From Planktomarina temperata RCA23 (GTDB taxonomy: Bacteria; Pseudomonadota; Alphaproteobacteria; Rhodobacterales; Rhodobacteraceae), in the NCBI RefSeq assembly GCF_000738435.1, contig NZ_CP003984.1, forward strand, positions 186,001 through 250,000: DNA of 64,000 bases, read 5' to 3'. The notes under the pieces were generated by a model. That model saw only the letters and a list, made by a program, of their open reading frames with translations, was not told the DNA's origin and made no database searches. Each line of letters starts with the position of its first letter. Within the stretch, counting starts at the first letter, position 1. Below are positions 37,810 through 46,391 of the stretch, one piece after another. The position numbers were made by a program, and so were the translations under genes.

Positions 37810-39131
37810 TGCTGACCCGTGACCTTCTTTTGGCTTTGCGAGAAGGCTGGCCCGTGCCGCCTGAAGCGGTGCAGGCTTTTGGGGCCAATTTGGGGGCGGA
37901 TGAAATCAGTGACGCACAGGCTGGCGCATTTGCTATGGCAATTTGTTTGCAGGGGCTGAGCGAGGAGGGGCGCGTGGCCCTGACACTGGGTATGCGAGAC
38001 AGCGGCAAAGTGCTCAACTGGGATCTGCCTGGCAAGGTGATCGACAAGCATTCTACAGGCGGCGTGGGGGATTCAGTCTCCTTGATTTTGGCGCCGATGC
38101 TGGCGGCGGTTGGCGCCTATGTTCCGATGATTTCCGGGCGTGGATTGGGGCATACGGGCGGGACCTTAGACAAATTGGAGGCTATCCCGGGCTTGAAAAC
38201 AAAGTTCTCCGAGGCCGAATTTCGCGCCATTGTGGCCAAGGTCGGTTGCGCAATCGTGGCACCAAGCCCGGATATCGCGCCGGCCGATCAACGCCTCTAT
38301 GCGGTGCGGGACGTGACAGGGACCGTACGATCTCGTGATTTGATCACCGCTTCTATTCTGGCCAAGAAGCTGGCCGCTGGGCTGGAGGGTTTGGTGCTGG
38401 ATGTCAAAACTGGTTCGGGCGCTGTGATGTCAGATCTGGGTCAAGCGCGAGATTTGGCGCAGGCTTTGGTTGCCACGGCCAATGGGGCAGGTTGCCCCAC
38501 CAACGCGGTTTTGACGGATATGAGTCAACCGCTGATCCCCAGTATTGGCAATGCGCTTGAGATTGCCGATGTGATGCGCGCCTTTGAGAGCGGGCAAGGG
38601 GCGATGGTCGAGGTGGCGCTTGAGCTTGGCACGCAGCTTTTGGCGCAAACGCAAATGTTTCTAACTGAGACTGGCGCGCGGGACGGCTTGCGGGCAACCT
38701 TGCAAGATGGCAGTGCAAAGGCCCGGTTTGGGGCGATGGTCAGCGCGCAGGGGGGGCCTGAGAATTTTGCAGATCGCTGGCAAGATTATCTGGAAATCGC
38801 TCCGGCTTATGAGCTGCGCTCACCCGGTACAGGCTATCTAGCTGAGATGGATGGGGCTGCGCTGGGGCAGGCTGTGGTTGCCCTCGGCGGCGGGCGGCAA
38901 CGCGAAGATGATCGGATCGATCATTCCGTTGGCCTGTCGGACATTGCCCCGCTGGGCACGCATCTGCGCAAAGGCGCGCTGATCGCGCGGCTGCATTGCC
39001 GAAGCTCGAAACAAGCCGAAATGGCCATGCGCGCTGTTCAGGGTGCCGTGACTTTGAGCGCAGAGCCTCCGGTGTTGCCGGCTCTGATCATTGAGCGGAT
39101 TACGCCAACAAAGGTGACAAAACATGGCTAG
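37809..39131 (+). CDS. deoA: Thymidine phosphorylase
   Basis: Splits thymidine with phosphate into thymine and deoxyribose 1-phosphate. The 440-residue product has the family segment GKVIDKHSTGGVGDSVSL and KTGSGAVMSDL, and a C-terminal domain typical of pyrimidine-nucleoside phosphorylases. It overlaps cdd by one base and deoB by eight, so the operon is translationally coupled. Confidence 0.95.
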   Translation: MLTRDLLLALREGWPVPPEAVQAFGANLGADEISDAQAGAFAMAICLQGLSEEGRVALTLGMRDSGKVLNWDLPGKVIDKHSTGGVGDSVSLILAPMLAAVGAYVPMISGRGLGHTGGTLDKLEAIPGLKTKFSEAEFRAIVAKVGCAIVAPSPDIAPADQRLYAVRDVTGTVRSRDLITASILAKKLAAGLEGLVLDVKTGSGAVMSDLGQARDLAQALVATANGAGCPTNAVLTDMSQPLIPSIGNALEIADVMRAFESGQGAMVEVALELGTQLLAQTQMFLTETGARDGLRATLQDGSAKARFGAMVSAQGGPENFADRWQDYLEIAPAYELRSPGTGYLAEMDGAALGQAVVALGGGRQREDDRIDHSVGLSDIAPLGTHLRKGALIARLHCRSSKQAEMAMRAVQGAVTLSAEPPVLPALIIERITPTKVTKHG

Positions 39132-40296
39132 GGCTTTATTGGTGGTTCTGGATTCTCTGGGCTGTGGGGGCGCGCCCGATGCTTCGGAGTTTGGGGATGC
39201 GGGGGCCAATACGCTGGGCCACATCATTCAGGCGCGTCAGGGTGATCTGCATATGCCGAATTTGGCCGCCTTGGGCCTGGGGGAGGCTTTGCAACATTCA
39301 AGCGGCATGTCCTCTCCATGGCCGGCTGCGCGTTCTGGGGTCTGGGCGGTGGCGCGCGAAATCTCCAAGGGTAAAGATACCCCATCGGGCCATTGGGAGT
39401 TGGCAGGGGTGCCAGTGCCTTGGGATTGGCACTATTTTCCTGATGAAACGCCGGCGTTTCCGCCGCAGGTCTTGGCGGCGCTTCAAAACTTTGCAGGCGG
39501 CAGCCTGGCAAATTGCCACGCCTCTGGCATGCCAGTGATTGAGGCATTTGGCGCCGAGCATCTGCGCTCTGGTCTGCCGATTTGTTACACCTCTGTGGAC
39601 AGCGTGTTTCAGATTGCGGCCCATGAAGAGCATTTCGGCCTGCAAAATCTTTATGATCTTTGCCAAGACATGGCGGGCATTCTGCATAAGATGAAGGTCG
39701 GGCGTGTGATTGCACGGCCCTTTGTTGGATCTTTGGAAACGGGATTTCAGCGCACGCTGAATCGCAGGGATTTTGCGATGGATCCGCCGTCTGCAACCCT
39801 TTGCGAGTGGGTGATGCAGGCCGGCCGGCCCGTCCATGCGATTGGCAAGATCGGAGACATTTTTTCGATGCGCGGGATTACGCGCTGCCGCAAGGGCAGT
39901 GACGCGCAGCTGATGGAGCATTTGGCCGATGAGATGCGGCAGGCGCCCGATGGCAGTTTGACCTTTGCCAATTTTGTGGAATTCGACACGCTCTTTGGCC
40001 ACAGGCGCGATGCGGAAGGCTATGCGCGGGCGCTGGAATGGTTCGATGCGCAGATTGGTCCCATTCTGGCCCAAAGCCGGCCCGATGATCTGGTGATCTT
40101 TACAGCCGATCATGGCAATGATCCGACATGGCGCGGCACAGATCATACACGCGAGCAGGTGCCTGTGCTTGTTCATGGACAGAATTTGGCACAAACTCAG
40201 GTTTCTGATCGCATGATTGCGTTTCAAGATGTGGCCGCAACGGTGGCCGCGCATTTGGGTGTTGTGGCACAAGGGCAGGGTAGGAATTTCTTATGA
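39124..40296 (+). CDS. deoB: Phosphopentomutase
   Basis: Moves phosphate between C1 and C5 of (deoxy)ribose, linking DeoA to central metabolism. The 390-residue alkaline-phosphatase-fold enzyme begins ARALLVVLDSLGCGGAPDA (metal Asp) and has the phosphopentomutase GKDTPSGHWE with its phosphorylated Thr, plus FTADHGNDPTWRGTDHTRE. Overlaps deoA by eight bases and add by four. Confidence 0.96.
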   Translation: MARALLVVLDSLGCGGAPDASEFGDAGANTLGHIIQARQGDLHMPNLAALGLGEALQHSSGMSSPWPAARSGVWAVAREISKGKDTPSGHWELAGVPVPWDWHYFPDETPAFPPQVLAALQNFAGGSLANCHASGMPVIEAFGAEHLRSGLPICYTSVDSVFQIAAHEEHFGLQNLYDLCQDMAGILHKMKVGRVIARPFVGSLETGFQRTLNRRDFAMDPPSATLCEWVMQAGRPVHAIGKIGDIFSMRGITRCRKGSDAQLMEHLADEMRQAPDGSLTFANFVEFDTLFGHRRDAEGYARALEWFDAQIGPILAQSRPDDLVIFTADHGNDPTWRGTDHTREQVPVLVHGQNLAQTQVSDRMIAFQDVAATVAAHLGVVAQGQGRNFL

Positions 40297-41261
40297 GCTG
40301 GAAAACATTTCCGAAAATTGAGTTGCATCTGCATCTGGAGGGCGCGGCGGATCCGGCCTTTATCCGGGGTCTCGCGCAAGAGAAATCTGTCGATATTGGC
40401 GGGATTTTTGATGAGGAAGGCGCGTATAAATACAGCGGATTTGGTGAGTTTTTGCAGGTCTATGAGGCGGCCACCCAAGCATTGCAAAGCCCAGAAGATT
40501 TTCAGCGCCTGACGCAATCGGTGCTGGAAAACCTTGCTGAGCACAATGTGGTTTATGCCGAGACCTTCGTCTCCCCCGATTTCTGCGGTGGCAGAGATCT
40601 GGGCGCTTGGCGCGAGTATCTACATGCTATGCAAGAGGCGCATGTGGAGGGGGTCACGCTGAAAGGCATCGTCACCTGCATCCGCCATTTCGGGCCAGAT
40701 AAAGCGCGGGAGACGGCCCTTTGCGCTGCTGAGACAGCGGGGGATTGGGTTGTCGGCTTTGGCATGGGCGGGGCAGAGGATGCCGGCAAAGCCGGGGACT
40801 TTGCCTATGCTTTTGACATGGCGCGCGAAGCTGGGCTGCGCTTGACCTCCCACGCTGGCGAATGGGGCGGAGCGCAATCGGTTTGGGATACGATTAACGA
40901 TTTACGCATTGAGCGGATTGGCCATGGGGTGCATGCGATTGAGGACCCTAAGTTGGTCGATTACCTTGCCGAAACGGGACTTGTATTGGAGGTAAACCCT
41001 GGCTCCAATATTGCCCTTGGCGTCTATCCGAGCCTGGAACAGCACCCGATCGCCAAGCTGCGGGACGCAGGGGTGAAGGTCACGGTCAGCACCGATGACC
41101 CCCCATTTTTTCACACCGATATGACGCAAGAGTTCGAGCAATTGGAGAGGGTGTTTGGCTGGGGCGTAGATGATTTCCATGCGCTCAATGCCACAGCCCT
41201 TGATGCAGCGTTTTGTGATGCTGACACCAAAGAGGCTTTGGCCAAAACTCTGGAAAACTAG
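40293..41261 (+). CDS. add: Adenosine deaminase
   Basis: Deaminates adenosine to inosine. The 322-residue product has KIELHLHLEGA (zinc His pair), THAGE-equivalent LTSHAGEWGG, RIGHGVHA and VSTDDPPFF. It overlaps deoB by four bases (ATGA). The next salvage gene, upp, is separated by a repeat element. Confidence 0.95.
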   Translation: MSWKTFPKIELHLHLEGAADPAFIRGLAQEKSVDIGGIFDEEGAYKYSGFGEFLQVYEAATQALQSPEDFQRLTQSVLENLAEHNVVYAETFVSPDFCGGRDLGAWREYLHAMQEAHVEGVTLKGIVTCIRHFGPDKARETALCAAETAGDWVVGFGMGGAEDAGKAGDFAYAFDMAREAGLRLTSHAGEWGGAQSVWDTINDLRIERIGHGVHAIEDPKLVDYLAETGLVLEVNPGSNIALGVYPSLEQHPIAKLRDAGVKVTVSTDDPPFFHTDMTQEFEQLERVFGWGVDDFHALNATALDAAFCDADTKEALAKTLEN

Positions 41262-41299
41262 GGTCTGGTGTCACACCGCGGCAATCTTAACGTCATTTC

Positions 41300-41510
41300 A
41301 AAGACCTCTGCATAACCCAGCCGCCAAGCCAAATGACTTTGCCCGGTGGCAACACCGGGCTGCGCCTGCCTGCCCCGCGGCAGGCGCATTCACCATCTGG
41401 GTATACTGATATACATGGTTATGGCTCAAATTTTGCGGTGATTTCACCACGGCACATATGCGCCCGCCCAGGCCTTTCGTGTTGAAATGGCGTTATGCAG
41501 AGGTTTTTTT
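41300..41510 (+). repeat. TIR element copy B (211 bp)
   Basis: Starts AAAGACCTCTGCATAACCC and ends GCGTTATGCAGAGGTTTTTTT, imperfect terminal inverted repeats. Inside are two GC-rich hairpins (CCCGGTGGCAACACCGGG; GCGCCTGCC...GGCAGGCGC) and no coding frame of note. It shares most bases with copy C (47910) in the same orientation. It sits between add and upp and fills the only large gap there. Confidence 0.85.
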
Positions 41511-41587
41511 GAAGCAACCGCGCATTGTCAAAACCGCAATTTTGCACCAGTATCGGCTCATGTAATCCTTGTAATTGGCTAAATCCT

Positions 41588-42214
41588 ATGACCCTTACCA
41601 TTGTTGATCATCCGCTTGTGCAACATAAGCTGAGCTTGATGCGCGATAAGTCGACACCGACCAATCAGTTTCGCCAATTGCTGCGCGAGATCAGCCATCT
41701 GATTGCCTATGAGGTGACGCGGGATTTGCCGCTGGAGCTGTGCGACATTGAAACGCCCATGCGCTCTATGCAAGCGCCTGTTTTGACGGGAAAAAAACTG
41801 GCCTTGGTCTCTATTCTTAGGGCCGGGAATGGGTTGCTGGATGGGGTTTTGGAATTGATTCCCTCGGCAAGAGTGGGGTTTGTGGGGCTTTATCGCGATG
41901 AAGAAACCCTACAGCCTGTGCAATATTATTTCAAAGTGCCCGATGATCTGCAAAACCGCGTTGTGATCGCCGTCGATCCCATGTTGGCTACTGGCAACTC
42001 GAGTGTTGCGGCGATTGATTTGCTCAAACAGGCGGGCGCGCGCAATGTCAAATTCCTCTGCCTCTTAGCTGCCCCTGAAGGCATTGCCCGTATGCAAGAG
42101 GCGCATCCTGACGTCGATATCACAACAGCCGCGGTTGATGACTGCCTCAGCGATATCGGCTATATCCTTCCTGGCCTTGGCGATGCGGGCGACAGGATGT
42201 TTGGGACGAAGTGA
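41588..42214 (+). CDS. upp: Uracil phosphoribosyltransferase
   Basis: Makes UMP from uracil and PRPP. The 209-residue length is normal. Seen: [28 protein letters not shown], and the PRPP site [15 protein letters not shown], plus [19 protein letters not shown] at the C-terminus. The ATG at 41588 gives the family start; an extension to 41525 would run into unrelated sequence. Downstream of the cdd-add operon, separated by repeat copy B. Confidence 0.96.
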   Translation: MTLTIVDHPLVQHKLSLMRDKSTPTNQFRQLLREISHLIAYEVTRDLPLELCDIETPMRSMQAPVLTGKKLALVSILRAGNGLLDGVLELIPSARVGFVGLYRDEETLQPVQYYFKVPDDLQNRVVIAVDPMLATGNSSVAAIDLLKQAGARNVKFLCLLAAPEGIARMQEAHPDVDITTAAVDDCLSDIGYILPGLGDAGDRMFGTK

Positions 42215-42332
42215 AGGGTTGGATGTGTTCCAATAATGCAAAGCTTGCATAATCGCTGAAGGTCATTCATGTTTCACCACGTTAGAGCGATCCCGATAAG
42301 ATATTCATTATTTTTTTGATGTAAGTTTTTAT

Positions 42333-42470
42333 ATGAACAACAAACCGACCTCAACGACCGTAATAGAACCGACTGAAATTGCGGTAACCCAAACCATAAT
42401 CCGGGCTCAAAACGGGGATGTGATTGTGGCAGACGAACCGGTTTGCGGATGCGATTGTCAGACCGAGTGA
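42333..42470 (+). CDS. Small Cys-ended peptide of 45 residues, function unknown
   Basis: An ATG at 42333 opens a frame for 45 codons that starts MNNKPTSTTV and ends with a cysteine cluster CGCDCQTE. Its stop overlaps a GTG of the next frame (GTGA at 42467-42470), suggesting translational coupling. A short peptide with a Cys-rich end before a partner gene is a layout seen in modified-peptide (RiPP) loci, but no known family is recognised and the upstream ribosome site is weak. The gene may be chance or remnant. Confidence 0.4.
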   Translation: MNNKPTSTTVIEPTEIAVTQTIIRAQNGDVIVADEPVCGCDCQTE

Positions 42471-42868
42471 TTGAAGACATCGCGATGCGCCTTGGAAAAT
42501 CGGGCCATGGTTTTGGGGCCATGCCGCAACGTGACGATACCAACAATTTTTTGGGAGATGTTGACCCCTCGTCGCAGGCGGAGGAACTGAGTTATTTTAT
42601 CGGTGAAAATATTGATTGCTGGGACGTTCTGCAAAGGAGAGAGTTTGCCTCTTTCATGGCAGATTTGCCAGGCCGTCAGGGCGTGCGGGGATTTTTGAAA
42701 CACCTGAAGGGTGGCGGTATTATCGCTGATACAGCGGGCCCCTTACAGACGATTTTAGCCATCGGAGGAACTCGCGCGGCCTTGGCGGAGAATGGCTACA
42801 ACGAACGGTTCAACGGCACGCGCGGCCCTCATTTCATGTTGCAATGGCGTTATACAGAGGTCTTTTGA
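42467..42868 (+). CDS. Hypothetical protein, 3' end replaced by a repeat fragment
   Basis: From the GTG at 42467 the frame encodes about 133 residues. The first 118 or so, up to AALAENGYNERFNGT, look like ordinary protein but match no family I recognise. The last residues (GPHFMLQWRYTEVF) are translated from repeat copy D at 42825-42866, so the original C-terminus has been cut off. It is coupled to the Cys-ended peptide upstream. Probably a truncated gene. Confidence 0.4.
   Translation: MIEDIAMRLGKSGHGFGAMPQRDDTNNFLGDVDPSSQAEELSYFIGENIDCWDVLQRREFASFMADLPGRQGVRGFLKHLKGGGIIADTAGPLQTILAIGGTRAALAENGYNERFNGTRGPHFMLQWRYTEVF
42825..42866 (+). repeat. TIR element copy D (right-end fragment)
   Basis: GCCCTCATTTCATGTTGCAA then TGGCGTTATACAGAGGTCTT matches the right end of copy C with a few changes. 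Only this end is present; the rest of the element is absent. Confidence 0.7.
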
Positions 42869-42899
42869 AATGAACGCGCTCTAATAGAGACGTCGAAAA

Positions 42900-44234
42900 T
42901 TAGTGGCTCTGAAATTGGGTGCTCGGCAAGTAATGCTCACTTAATTCTTTCAAAATGCGTGTCGTTGCACCTCCATGATTGTGGATAAAATTCGAAATTT
43001 GGTCATTGTTGACGTTCGGGGTGAAATTACGCCAATGGGTTAACAGATCATCAGGTGTGGCTAATTTGATCAATACACCGTCTTCGATTGCCTCTAAACC
43101 AGGGTACTCGATGCCCCATATGCTGGGGCCTACAACTACGGAATTCAGTAGACGTAGAGGTTCAATGATATTGTGGGACCCCTCGCCATTGAAACTATCA
43201 CCAACGAACACCGATTGGGCCAATGCGTAGTAGAAATTGATTTCACCTAAACTGTCACCAAACAAACCATCACAATCAGCAGGTAAGGGCGTTAGCATTG
43301 AAAGGTCTGCTGCAAAATCCCGTGATCGGACGGCCATATTTAAACCTGCGTTACGCAATTTTTGCTTGGTCTCTTCAAAATTCTTTGGATGGCGAGGCAC
43401 ATAGATTATGAACGGTTTAGTTCCAATTGTATGTTTCAAAAGCTCCTGAATTACAGGTATCAACATTGGATCTTCGTCGGGGGCCGTACTCGCAAGGCAA
43501 ATGCGAAGTCGTTTTGGATCAATGGTTTCCAAAAGTGCACCAGCTGCGTCAAGCTGTGTTTGCGGGATAGTTTGTTCGAATCTCAATTCGCCTGTTACGC
43601 GAACATTTTTGGCTCCGAAGTGACGAAATCTTTCTGCATGACGTTGAGATTTGGCGAGTATTAAGTCAAATCCCTGGATACTACGTGCGCGTATTCGTCC
43701 AAACCCCTTTTGATCGCGCGCAAAGCTTTTGTCTGGGTATTGTGCTTGTGCCATGATCAAAGGCACCCCTAGACGTTTTGCTTGGGCAATCATTTGTGGC
43801 CAAAGTTCAATTTCCATAATCATGCCAAATCTAGGCTTATGATTACAAATGAATCGACGCAGGGCCCAGGGTAATTCGATGGGGGTCCAGCGCAGATATA
43901 AACGTTTCGCGGCAATATCATCTGCAAAAAGTTTCGACGCTTCGGCCCGCCCGGCTGCTGTTATAGTCGTCAGCAAGATTGTTTCACCACGATCTATCAA
44001 ACTGCGAATGAGCGGATCTGCTGCACGTGTTTCTCCTAAGCTGACGGCATGTACCCAAATTGTGTCTGGTGGTACTGGTGATCCACCTCCAAATCTTTCG
44101 CGCAAATTTGTTATATATAAAGATTCCGAACGGCTACGGTACCACAGGTATAAAATTATCAATGGCAAAGCCAAATGCCAAAGGATTGACCAGAGACATA
44201 AAACAAGACGATCTGACAGACGGTTTGGAAACAT
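42900..44234 (-). CDS. waaA: 3-deoxy-D-manno-octulosonic acid transferase
   Basis: Transfers Kdo from CMP-Kdo to lipid A at the inner membrane. The 444-residue product has an N-terminal membrane helix (LVLCLWSILWHLALPLIILYLW) and the Kdo-transferase domain: WVHAVSLGETRAADPLI with the catalytic Glu, MIMEIELWPQMI, and a C-terminal GT-B part with GDSFNGEGSHNIIEPLRLL. It is the last gene of a four-gene minus-strand operon; its ATG overlaps the GMC stop (TAATG). The DNA is visibly AT-richer than genes outside 42-52 kb. Confidence 0.93.
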   Translation of the reverse strand: MFPNRLSDRLVLCLWSILWHLALPLIILYLWYRSRSESLYITNLRERFGGGSPVPPDTIWVHAVSLGETRAADPLIRSLIDRGETILLTTITAAGRAEASKLFADDIAAKRLYLRWTPIELPWALRRFICNHKPRFGMIMEIELWPQMIAQAKRLGVPLIMAQAQYPDKSFARDQKGFGRIRARSIQGFDLILAKSQRHAERFRHFGAKNVRVTGELRFEQTIPQTQLDAAGALLETIDPKRLRICLASTAPDEDPMLIPVIQELLKHTIGTKPFIIYVPRHPKNFEETKQKLRNAGLNMAVRSRDFAADLSMLTPLPADCDGLFGDSLGEINFYYALAQSVFVGDSFNGEGSHNIIEPLRLLNSVVVGPSIWGIEYPGLEAIEDGVLIKLATPDDLLTHWRNFTPNVNNDQISNFIHNHGGATTRILKELSEHYLPSTQFQSH

Positions 44235-45721
44235 TAGATCCAGCCCCGTTGATGACCCAACATCCGGGCTTGAGCGATCGTAGCTAAATAGCTGTGTGAT
44301 GACAAATGATCCGGCATCACAGATGCATCACAAATCGAAAGGCCATCAATTCCATGGACTCGAAAATCGGGTGCGACAACGCCATCACGCGCTGTGGTTG
44401 CCATACGGTTTGACCCGATCAAATGATAACCAGAATATACACCAGTGCGGATCAATGTTTCATCATCGATATGGTTGGAATGCGGCGCAAATCCCATTTG
44501 GAAAATCAAGTTACGGGCATGGCTTAACGCCTGCAGTGTTGTTGTCATATCGCGCTGGTCGGCTAAAAATCCTGGATCAATACGTAATTCCTTTGATGTC
44601 AATTCAACCGACCCTTCGGAATAGGGCCAAAGTGCATACATTCCCAAAGAAGCGCCCCGTACTTTTTCGAATACGATCCCTTTTGTGCCAACTTGTGATC
44701 GGTCTTGGGTGAAATGTACCAATTGAATGCGATACGGATTTTCCCATTCGACATTCAAACCGGCTGATGCACCTGGGCCGCGCAAAATGGTGTCAGACTG
44801 ACCCGTCAAAAATTTGAACCCTTCAGCCAACGCTTTAAAATCACGGGTTTTTTGATTCAGCGTATCATGTTCGGGGCAAGAAAACGGGATGCGCAAATTT
44901 GCGTGATCTTTTAGGTGTCGACCAACATGAGGTTGATCCAATTTGCCCGCAATTCCAGCTCGACGCAGCATCGCACTATCACCAATACCAGACTGTAGTA
45001 AAAGGGTGGGGGATCCAATAGCACCAGCAGACACAATGATTTCCTGTGCGTGTATTTCAACGCCATCTACCAAAACAACTCCTGAAACCCGACTATCGGT
45101 AAAGATTAATTCTTTTGCGGTTCCTTGAACGATCGTGAGCTTTGACTTTTTGGCTTGGCGGTAAAATGCCTCCAAGTGGTTGTGTCTTAAACCCCATCGC
45201 GTATTCACATGCAGGGGTGATGCTCCAAAGAAATCATCATCAGGGTCGTCCAGCAAACGGGCACCGTCAGCCACCGTCGCTTTCAAAAACAGTTCGCTCA
45301 GACCATCTGTCCATGTGTGAACGCGCGGCGCAGCGTTCGATGCTCCTGGTGATAACTCACGTAAGATATCTGAAAAATTTAACCCAATTTTGTCATAGAC
45401 TTGGGCATATCTATGGCGGGGCCCAGCATATGCTACATTACCATTGATCCGAGAGGATCCACCCAACCCTCGCCCAGCGAGTATGGGCCGCGCAAATCCA
45501 CCAGCGCTCGTCAAAGGGATAGATCGCCAAACATCCACAAAACGCGAATTGCCTATAATTTTACCGACCATCAATGGAATACGCTGGAAAATGTGACGCC
45601 CACTGCTGACACCTTGTTCAATCAAGGCAACGTTCAATTCTGCACGTGTTGCCATGCGGGCCAGTTCTAACCCCGCGGAACCACCACCCACGATCACGAG
45701 GTCAAATTCAGGGACGGACAA
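44234..45721 (-). CDS. GMC family FAD-dependent oxidoreductase
   Basis: An alcohol-oxidising flavoenzyme of the glucose-methanol-choline family, about 495 residues from the TTG at 45721. Seen: FDLVIVGGGSAGLELAR (FAD Rossmann), GRGLGGSSRINGNVA (FAD loop), VSAGAIGSPTLLLQSGIG, and the C-terminal YHLIGSNRM with DGLSICDASVMPDHLSSHSYLAT. The usual Asn of the GMC active-site pair is replaced by a His-Ser stretch, which may alter catalysis. The start is uncertain: TTG at 45721 overlaps the cytidylyltransferase stop by 14 bases and leaves SVPEFDLVIVGGG at the N-terminus; ATGs at 45751 and 45802 are alternatives. Context suggests oxidation of a sugar alcohol group. Confidence 0.85.
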   Translation of the reverse strand: MSVPEFDLVIVGGGSAGLELARMATRAELNVALIEQGVSSGRHIFQRIPLMVGKIIGNSRFVDVWRSIPLTSAGGFARPILAGRGLGGSSRINGNVAYAGPRHRYAQVYDKIGLNFSDILRELSPGASNAAPRVHTWTDGLSELFLKATVADGARLLDDPDDDFFGASPLHVNTRWGLRHNHLEAFYRQAKKSKLTIVQGTAKELIFTDSRVSGVVLVDGVEIHAQEIIVSAGAIGSPTLLLQSGIGDSAMLRRAGIAGKLDQPHVGRHLKDHANLRIPFSCPEHDTLNQKTRDFKALAEGFKFLTGQSDTILRGPGASAGLNVEWENPYRIQLVHFTQDRSQVGTKGIVFEKVRGASLGMYALWPYSEGSVELTSKELRIDPGFLADQRDMTTTLQALSHARNLIFQMGFAPHSNHIDDETLIRTGVYSGYHLIGSNRMATTARDGVVAPDFRVHGIDGLSICDASVMPDHLSSHSYLATIAQARMLGHQRGWI

Positions 45722-46388
45722 ATTCCACTCCCTGCGATACAAGCCAATCATGCTGGGTTTCTGCCATCGTCCAGTCAAAGGGTGTATCGATATCATTAGC
45801 AATCGGATTGGATAGTGTTACGAATTTTGTGCCAGCGGGTGAAAAACCTAGCCCGTTTTTAAGGTTCGTTACACAGCCAGCATAAAACGCCCCATCCACA
45901 AAACGATATTCTCTGACTCGCTCTTGGCGTGTTTCAGTTTTGGGACCAGTTATGATCGGCCCAGATGATAATTCGATGATATCTTCTGGCGCTTCTGCAG
46001 GGGCGGTACAGGATACGACCGTTGGATTCTTCTCCAACGCTGACACCAGTCGTTCCAAATCGACCTTTATCCGTAACGGCGACGTGGGTTGTAACAGAAT
46101 ATAATTATTTGAGTTCGTGGCCTCACAGACATCCAGAACTACCTCCGCCATGCTGGCTGTATCGTTGGCCAACTGCTTGGCCCGATTGTGCACCAACAAA
46201 TTCATTGCCCGAGCCAGCTCCGCCACCTTGGGATCATCAGTGGTACATAGAACCTGTGCATCTAATTTGTTCGATAGCCATTTTGCAGCAGCAAATGACC
46301 AATTCACCAAAGGCGCATCGCGAAAGATTTTGGTGTTTTTTCCAGGAATTCCTTTGGATCCTGCCCGGGCTGGTACCACGATTAACAA
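45708..46388 (-). CDS. NeuA-like acylneuraminate/CMP-sugar cytidylyltransferase
   Basis: Couples CMP from CTP to a 3-deoxy-ulosonic acid. The 226-residue product starts IVVPARAGSKGIPGKN (CTP-binding) and has YILLQPTSPLR; these are NeuA-type, not KdsB-type, marks. Nearby genes hint at an 8-amino-Kdo or nonulosonate substrate, unproven. It begins with TTG at 46388, three bases after the aminotransferase stop, and overlaps the GMC gene. No NeuB-type synthase is in the window. Confidence 0.88.
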   Translation of the reverse strand: MLIVVPARAGSKGIPGKNTKIFRDAPLVNWSFAAAKWLSNKLDAQVLCTTDDPKVAELARAMNLLVHNRAKQLANDTASMAEVVLDVCEATNSNNYILLQPTSPLRIKVDLERLVSALEKNPTVVSCTAPAEAPEDIIELSSGPIITGPKTETRQERVREYRFVDGAFYAGCVTNLKNGLGFSPAGTKFVTLSNPIANDIDTPFDWTMAETQHDWLVSQGVEFVRP

Positions 46389-46391
46389 AAC

